From Allantophomopsis cytisporea (lineage: Eukaryota; Ascomycota; Leotiomycetes; Phacidiales; Phacidiaceae): DNA of 64,000 bases. A program made the translations under genes and the position numbers. Under the pieces are notes generated by a model that was not told the origin of the DNA, ran no database searches, and worked only from the letters and a program-made list of their open reading frames with translations. Below are positions 57,480 through 64,000 of the stretch, piece by piece. Each line of letters starts with the position of its first letter. The first letter of the stretch is position 1. The stretch is from assembly GCA_024752435.1 (NCBI GenBank), contig CP103034.1:1550001-1614000 (forward strand), written 5' to 3'.

Positions 57480-59030
57480 TGTTAATTGATAAAAGGCTTA
57501 CAGCTATTTGTATTACAAGCTTCTTTCTAAACTTGATCTAGAGGCTAGCTAACCTGACTTCTGATATATACCTGAAGAGAAGAAATTGAAACAAACCCTT
57601 TAATAATTATCAAACGATTATATACATATTATGTTCTATATTTGCTGATATAAAGGCAAAATCTGTAGATTTGCAATAAGTAATTGATTAGAGAAAAGTC
57701 TTTTGTAAAATTGTAATATTTCTCTATATAAGTCTAAAAGTATAAGCATATATTAGAAACCTAGCGTTGATTTTTATTTCAGATATTTATAACTTTAAAT
57801 ATCTTCTGCTATTTACCTTTTGTAAAAATATCTTCTACAACTATAAAGAAGCGTTAGTTCTTTATCTCTCTAAAGCTACTTCTTAATCTAAAGGTAATTA
57901 TACTATAGAACTAAGTCGAATAACGTTAACAAATTTCTTGGATTAATTACAGAATGTAGTATAAATATTCTCAATAGACTCTACAGAGACTTTGCAGAAT
58001 ACCTAGAGGTATAACAATAAAAGCTGTTTTCCTTTAGCGTAATCTGCTTTATATATATTCGAAAAGGTATAATTAATCCCAATTAAACAGATAGGAAGCG
58101 TTTTACTTCTAGCTTCTCTACTATTATTAATAAAATCGAGCCTACAAATCTATAAAAGTCTTCTATAATATATTTAGAAGAAACTCTTAATATAGTTGTT
58201 ATAAATTACAAACAGCCTCCTCAATCTGCTTGAAATATGTCTTTAAATATTTTCGAATGGCATTTCCACTTTTTACGCTGTAAGCAAGTAGATTTCTCTA
58301 TCTAATCTTTTCTTGTCTAATTTTAGAGAAGAGTTGTTGATATAGTCGTCTTCTGTAGTAGAGTATATCCTTTTAATAAAGGTTTGTCTACATAGAACTT
58401 TTTATAACTTCGCAAGTGTACTAAGTTATCTAAGACTACCTAGTTGCAAAAGGAAATTCTGTTCATTAACCTTGTTGTCGCCTAGGAAGGCTATTTTGTA
58501 AGTTGGCCAAGTATTATCTATGTTTTGAAGGAAAACAGTTAGGCAAGAGTATTTTACCGACAGAGGATCCTTTAGGTATAAAAAAGCAGTAAGAGAGCTA
58601 GTCAAAAAGTAGTTCTGAATGTAGGACTTTACAATCGAGAGGAATACTCAGATTGTATATATATGTATATAAATATAATTATAGACAGAAGGAACGAGCA
58701 GATCTTTATAAGCTGGCGTTTGTTTAAGCTTATAGAAGTATGATAGCCTAGAGTAGAGTTTAAGCCGTATACTTTTTTGTAGTGATACCAAGCCACCTAT
58801 TGGCTGGCTACTTTATTCACATTCTTATATGCTCAAGTTACCAATTCTTTCTAACAGCGATAGCATCAAACTGTTTTATATAGAGTTCACGGCAGAAAGG
58901 TTGGAATAGAAGACTGATTGTTTTGAAGGGCTACCTGTACTCGTTGCACTTGAAGTATAGTTATCTATATCTAACTTATATGGTTTTTAAAGATAAAGTC
59001 GACATCAAGTGCGTCTAGGACTTATTCAAT
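57480..59030. other. AT-rich island without open frames (possible RIP-degraded repeat)
   Basis: The sequence is roughly 70 percent A+T by eye, rich in TpA and poor in CpG. It has stops in all six frames at short intervals. This is what repeat-induced point mutation leaves of an old transposon in ascomycetes. I could not recognise any reverse transcriptase, integrase or transposase motif, nor terminal repeats. Confidence 0.5.
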
Positions 59031-61282
59031 ATAATAAGAAAGTTCTGTGGTCATAGTCTAGAGTCATTCTATTGTCAGCTGCTTCCCTGTCCAAATAACC
59101 GGGAGCGTAGAACTCTATATCCTCTCTCTATTGGTCGCGGCCAAGGTCCTTACAATCGAAGAATTCCGCCTTTGCCTCGAGGATGTCTGAACTGGTTTCT
59201 CTATATCTACACTGGGTTTATGATCAGTTGAATGTTTTGCGTATAGATAGAAAAAGCAATTGGGAGAAATTACAATGCTTGAGCCTCCTCGTCGCCAATA
59301 AATCCGTGTTCATTAGCAGCGTGGCGCGCAGAGTAGTCTAGTAATATAATTATGCTGTAGATATTTTCCGTGTATACAGGCCAAACACAAGCGCGTACTA
59401 CAATACGTTTATAGTTACCGAAATCACACAATAGTAATTGTTCAGTGTCGAGCGTTTCTTGTTCGGCGAGCAAGACACTAGAGTCCTACCTATAGAATAC
59501 TATAGTATCATTCGATGTCATAGCTATATTCTCGAATATAGCTGATTCAACGAAGCTTCACATATTGAGCTATCTGTAGCTACAGGGTTAGGAATGGCGG
59601 GATCAGGCCGAATTTTAGCGGTACCCGCGTCGTCTAAACCGAAAAGTGTATCCCGCTGATCATCGAAGCGGTGCAGTAAAAGACGTATCTTAATCCAAAG
59701 AGCCCAGTTCGTGAACTAATTGGCTTCAGGACGATAAAGTTGCAGAAGTTAGCACATTGGATATTCTTCTCCGTGCTAGCCAGTTCTGCCGGAAACCACA
59801 CGTAAATAGAATGAATTTCTGCTCTTTCTTAGTATAAGTCACGACTGTCTTGGCTTATAGAGGCCTACTCTTCTACAAGCTGACGCCGCTGGTGCATTCT
59901 GGAGATCCTATCCTGGGTAGTGCTATTGCAGGGTGTAACATTTTCCTTAAAACACAAGTCAGTCCATTGGTTTCTAGGCCTTGTGAAAACTAGTTTCAAA
60001 CCTTGAAAAATAGTTGCCAAACCTTCACCTCTTCTTTAAAGGCATCTTCATCAGGGATCTAATCTTATAACATTATATGTATAAAGAGATACCTCCGGGC
60101 CGATATTTTGCACGGTCTGCCATTTCTGTAGGTGCCCGAATGAATTTTGAGTTTTCACGAAGTTGAAATAAGTGTCAGTAATTGAAAACATGTGGCATTG
60201 CCTTGTTACTTACAAGTGAGGCGGTCTATGTCTGTTTTTGCAGGGTAGATAAACCATCATGGATTTGCTGGGCCGACCACTTGTCTAGGGAGGCGGCTAG
60301 AAATTCGGACCCACTAACGTTAAGATTTGTTTTAGCACCATTTTGAGCACTGTGTAGTGGGTGAGTAAATATTTGACCAGGTCAGTGTATATACATGTGG
60401 ATCAATAGGGCAACCAGCGCTACTCTACCATTCTATATACCAACCCTCTGAGCTTCTTAATCGAATCAAATGTAGAGATTATAGAGGCCAATCTATAACC
60501 TTTATCCTATCTACAACAAGCAGTTCCCAATAATATAAAGCTTTGTGAATACAGGCGATATTATGCATGAATGTAATACCTATACACATTATCTCAGCCA
60601 AGTGTTCCTCGAGGACCCTTTAACATACTACAGCTGTGACACCTCCGCGTATACTCTCAGGGTTGTTTATAACCAATAACTCAGTCTTTGCTTCTAATCC
60701 GAATCCTGACCAGAACATCTGTCTTACTACAAGGAACTTCAATTCAAAGGCGGGTGATAATTACGCTGCGTCTAGAGAATCTTTTCCAATATATACAAAT
60801 AGAACGAAACAGCTTACCCTTCATCAGTATGGTTCTTGATAGCAAAGCTGTGATTAAGATCTATCTCTTTAATTAGCGACCTATTAGCTCGTATGGTAAT
60901 ACACTTGTACTTCATACAAGGTTGGCCGCCAATGTAACTTTCACCGACCGACTTACATTATCAGTCGCGTATGAATTGTTGGGAATAACGATACTATCAG
61001 CAACGATATACAAGACAAGCTCTGCTACGAAACTCAAAAGACGGAGGGACCGGAATAATACGTCGAGCTTGGGATAACAGTTGGTGCAACTACATATTCG
61101 TGGGCTTTTTGTGACCAGTAGTTCCCAAGACAGCTTTAATACATGAAAATTCAAGAGTATATGCAAGACAACAAGGAACTTGTTAATGAATGAGATTCGA
61201 GTAAATCGACTAGCTTAAAGAGATCAACAGCCTAACCAGTACCACTCCAAGCTACACAAGAACACACAACTATTAGACGCAA
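59031..61282. other. gene-free interval, mixed composition
   Basis: About 2.25 kb. A 67-codon minus-strand frame at 59270-59473 and frames near 60636-61166 have no motif. The sequence is less AT-rich than the preceding island. Confidence 0.4.
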
Positions 61283-61442
61283 CTATGTAACTTTCCAATC
61301 AACTGCGAACGTCAAAGTTTCCCATAAACCTTCGGATCGAGTAGAGCCACCAACTGAGAATAAGAAGAACTCTAAGCCGGTATTTGAGTTTGCTGGATGC
61401 CGGCTAGCTGATGAGGTTTGGAAGATCACGTTCTGGTGTCGA

Positions 61443-61690
61443 TCATTCACAAATTTGGCAGTCCGGCTCATTGAGGTTGACATCGATGTCACGCTTCTCA
61501 GCACCTTCGTAGTAGGAGAGCTTCTCAAGGATATTCACATGAGCATCGCGCTTAGCAATGCTCTCTCCATCGGCTATTTATATAATTAGCAATGCACGTC
61601 TTGCAGTGATAAGGTATCATTACGAGTAGGAGCAGCAAACACGGTCCAAGCTGCGAGGACGGAAAGATAAATGAGGGAAGTGGTCTTCAT
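61443..61690 (-). CDS. small secreted peptide precursor with Kex2-type sites
   Basis: Minus-strand exons 61690-61624 and 61573-61443 (50-nt intron, GTAATG at the start, GCTAAT 12 nt before the final TAG) give 65 residues. The N-terminus MKTTSLIYLSVLAAWTVFAA is a clear signal peptide. It is followed by the short pro-segment PTPDGESIAKR and then two related blocks opening KRDAHVNILE and KRDIDVNLNE, and the tail PDCQICE. KR sites are where the Golgi protease Kex2 cuts, so one or two short peptides could be released. A further 58-nt intron (61450-61393) would extend the protein to 99 residues ending at 61283 in the frame GLEFFLFSVGGSTRSEGLWE. Which form is made cannot be decided by eye. No family is recognised; it resembles neither known alpha-pheromone cores nor hydrophobins. 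Confidence 0.55.
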
Positions 61691-64000
61691 AGCTGCTATT
61701 TTGCTTTTCTGGAGAAGGTATACTGAGATATGAATGATGATGACTTTGATTGTGAATGGCAATTCCTTCTCTTTTATAACCACAATTCAAACTATCATCG
61801 AATACATGGCTTGCCGGAGCTCATCATCGGTGAAGGTCTATCGTCATCTGATATCTGTCTACCATGATAAGTGAGAGTTACAACGTTGCATAGATCGTCA
61901 AAAGATGAGAATGGGTGCCAAGAGAGATGGGAATCAATAAATGCATATGCAGTCAGCTTCAACATTCGAGTGATGATAGTCTCTCCAAAGTTCCTGCACG
62001 ATGAAGGCACATAACTATCCTATGACCCAATATATTGTAATTGAAAAGAAGCCCGCTAGTACATGTAGCTAGCGCTGAAGTTGTTGTAACTTCTGATTTC
62101 TCATTGTTTAGAGCCGAACGACAAATTCATTACACCCTGTACATATCACCTCTTCTCATTCACATTGATCTTTCCAAGGCAGGTAGCCTGTAGTGATTCA
62201 CGCGAGTCAATGGAAGGGTGTCAGCATATAGAAAATATTCTGACCCCACATCAGTGCGACTATGTGAAAAGTGAATCTAAGATTGATGAGGCGTAGAATA
62301 GATTTACTTTCAATAGTAAGAAAAACTCCGAGTTTTATCAATCAAATTTCTGATATGTTTTACAATACGTAGATGGGACTGCAATTGTTTTGACTGTCTT
62401 CGAAGTTGACATACGCAGTTCGGACAAGCTTCATGATTCTAATTGGTTCAACAGCACGGTTGTTGTACAAGCATCTGAAGATGATGCCAATATATGGCAA
62501 CTCTTGAAGTATTCCATCAGCTCCATTTTCTGGCATTTCTGCTCTACTTCAAACCGGTTCCAACATCTGTTCCCTCTAATCCCAAGTCTGACTGCAGAAT
62601 GTGCTATGCAAAGCAACTTTAGGCGATCAATATAAGAGCGATTTCTCATGAAAGTTTGGAGAAGGAATTTTGAGGAAGCATTTAGGTATGTCCACAGCAT
62701 GGATCGTTAGCCACTCACTGATTACCCACAGATCACTGTCTCGAGATAATCCGTCCAGTGGTTATGTACAAGAGCGATACTGAATTGATTACGTTCCACC
62801 GAATCAGGGATATTCATATAACATGTCCCGAATTCAACCCTTGGCATCAGTGCCGTAATATTGAAGCCGATTTTTCATGAGCCGAGAAACATGCTTGGCA
62901 GTTTAAAGTTGCTCCTAGAGAACCCGATGTTACTGTATACAGTCCTGCGCCTCCATAGATGTCAGATTATAGTAAGCTGCAGCTTGCTGTACATCTAGTA
63001 ACACCATGCATAATTGAAATTTCGTTGTAACCGTATGATAACCCAAAAGTAAGATTTTCAAGCGAGATGGCCTAAGCTTCTACAGGGGTTATGACAGAGA
63101 AGATATGTACCTACGAAAACTGACCATAGAAATACCGAAAAGACAGCAATTTTCTTAGTGTAGCGGAGTTTTAAAGGTACTGGGCCTCTACTGGGTCGTA
63201 TTGGGTTTGACCTTTCAATTTTTTTCCCACTACGTAGTGTTACATTCAAAACGCCTAGTCGCCCCTGCAAATCGCCTCAGGGATACATTACTTCCTGTAT
63301 TACAATAAGCACTCTCGTACATACATATTTCAGCAGATCCTTCAGAGGACAAACTGTATCTGATAGAATACATCAATAAAATAAAGTGGCATCTTGTCAG
63401 CCGCGGGCGATCTATTTGCCATTCCTTGTGAACCATGCTGGCGCAGTGCTTTAGATTTTGAGCTTATTGAACCCAAGCCAGAAGGATTCCATACATGATT
63501 ATAATATTACGATTATTCTGTGTCCTACCCTTAATGAGTTTTAAATCCACATTGCAAGAGTATTCTTAGGGTAGCGTAAAGGATAGAAGGTTTCGGACTT
63601 ATTTTCGCAGAATTTGATTAACTCTATGCCCCCTACTCCCCCATTTTTCATATTTTGAGGACTTCATTTTGTAGGTTGAATTGACGACAGGTTACCTTCT
63701 TAACAAGATTCTGCCCGGATATCTTCTGTTTATTGTGTCTACATTTAGCCTGTTTAACCTGTTCCACTAAATTACCTCTCTATTGAAAACCTGAAGGTAC
63801 AGATGTGTAAATGACCTTGGAAGATGAAGAATCATAAGCTAGACTTACTGTTTTATGTTGAAAGCTTACAATAGTTACATATTTGACAAAGGAGATGACA
63901 TGGAGAATATTGTTGCGTCGAGAATACTACTACTCCCAAGTAAGTACGATATTCATATCATGTTTTCAAGTATCACAACATGTAATTATTTTTTAACAAG
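61691..64000. other. gene-free interval to window end
   Basis: About 2.3 kb. Frames of 60-90 codons at 61795-62700 and 63058-63436 lack motifs or start context. I see no RNA gene or transposon terminus. Confidence 0.4.

Noticed and set aside
57480..59030. Copia-type retrotransposon remnant
   Set aside because: Composition suggests a degraded repeat, but I could not match any reverse transcriptase, integrase or terminal repeat on either strand.
1..64000. CRISPR arrays, bacterial-type operons or riboswitches
   Set aside because: The DNA is eukaryotic nuclear; tandem repeats present are coding arrays or microsatellites without spacer structure.

Overview
The window is nuclear DNA of a filamentous ascomycete (Pezizomycotina). 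Coding regions are cut by short GT-AG introns, mostly 45-90 nt, with CTAAC/CTGAC/CTAAT-like branch sites. The protein families are typical of such fungi: Zn(II)2Cys6 regulators, MFS permeases, a fungal NLR, amadoriase, GH3 and GH128 enzymes, plus a dispersed 5S rRNA gene. The style resembles Leotiomycetes, but the sequence alone does not settle the class.

Left part (0.3-27 kb), a dense accessory/catabolic stretch. It holds an intradiol (hydroxyquinol/catechol) dioxygenase, a zinc-cluster regulator, an interrupted tRNA-Gln(CUG) gene, an amidohydrolase, a second zinc-cluster regulator, relics of an aldo-keto reductase and perhaps a permease, and an NRPS-like A-T-R reductase fused to a gluconokinase. 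After these come a HOL1-like MFS transporter, a fructosyl amino acid oxidase, an APH-type kinase, a class-I glutamine amidotransferase and a Dal5-like permease. Several pairs are divergent and share promoter space.

Middle (27-45.5 kb). A 1476-residue NLR-type protein (NACHT_N, NACHT, near-identical ankyrin repeats, TDD minisatellite) is followed by a decayed fragment. Next are a serine palmitoyltransferase LCB1-type subunit, an RWD/DUF1115 protein, an NmrA-like reductase, an interrupted initiator tRNA-Met gene and a secreted GH3 enzyme.

Right part (45.5-64 kb), gene-poor. One secreted GH128 glucanase-like gene sits in long simple-sequence DNA whose strand composition flips every few hundred bases. 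A 5S rRNA gene lies on the minus strand, followed by an AT-rich island with no open frames and a small secreted-peptide gene with Kex2-type sites.

Most striking observation: both tRNA genes are interrupted in the D arm, not at the usual 37/38 site, by 57- and 52-nt inserts. Each insert looks like a spliceosomal intron (GTAAGT at the 5' end, CTAAC near the 3' end, TAG at the end). Precise removal gives a perfect 72-nt tRNA in both cases. Second is the A-T-R-gluconokinase fusion, which carries an in-frame TAA that a 93-nt in-frame intron could bypass.

All exon structures were read by eye from frame continuity, splice signals and family motifs; no search was run.
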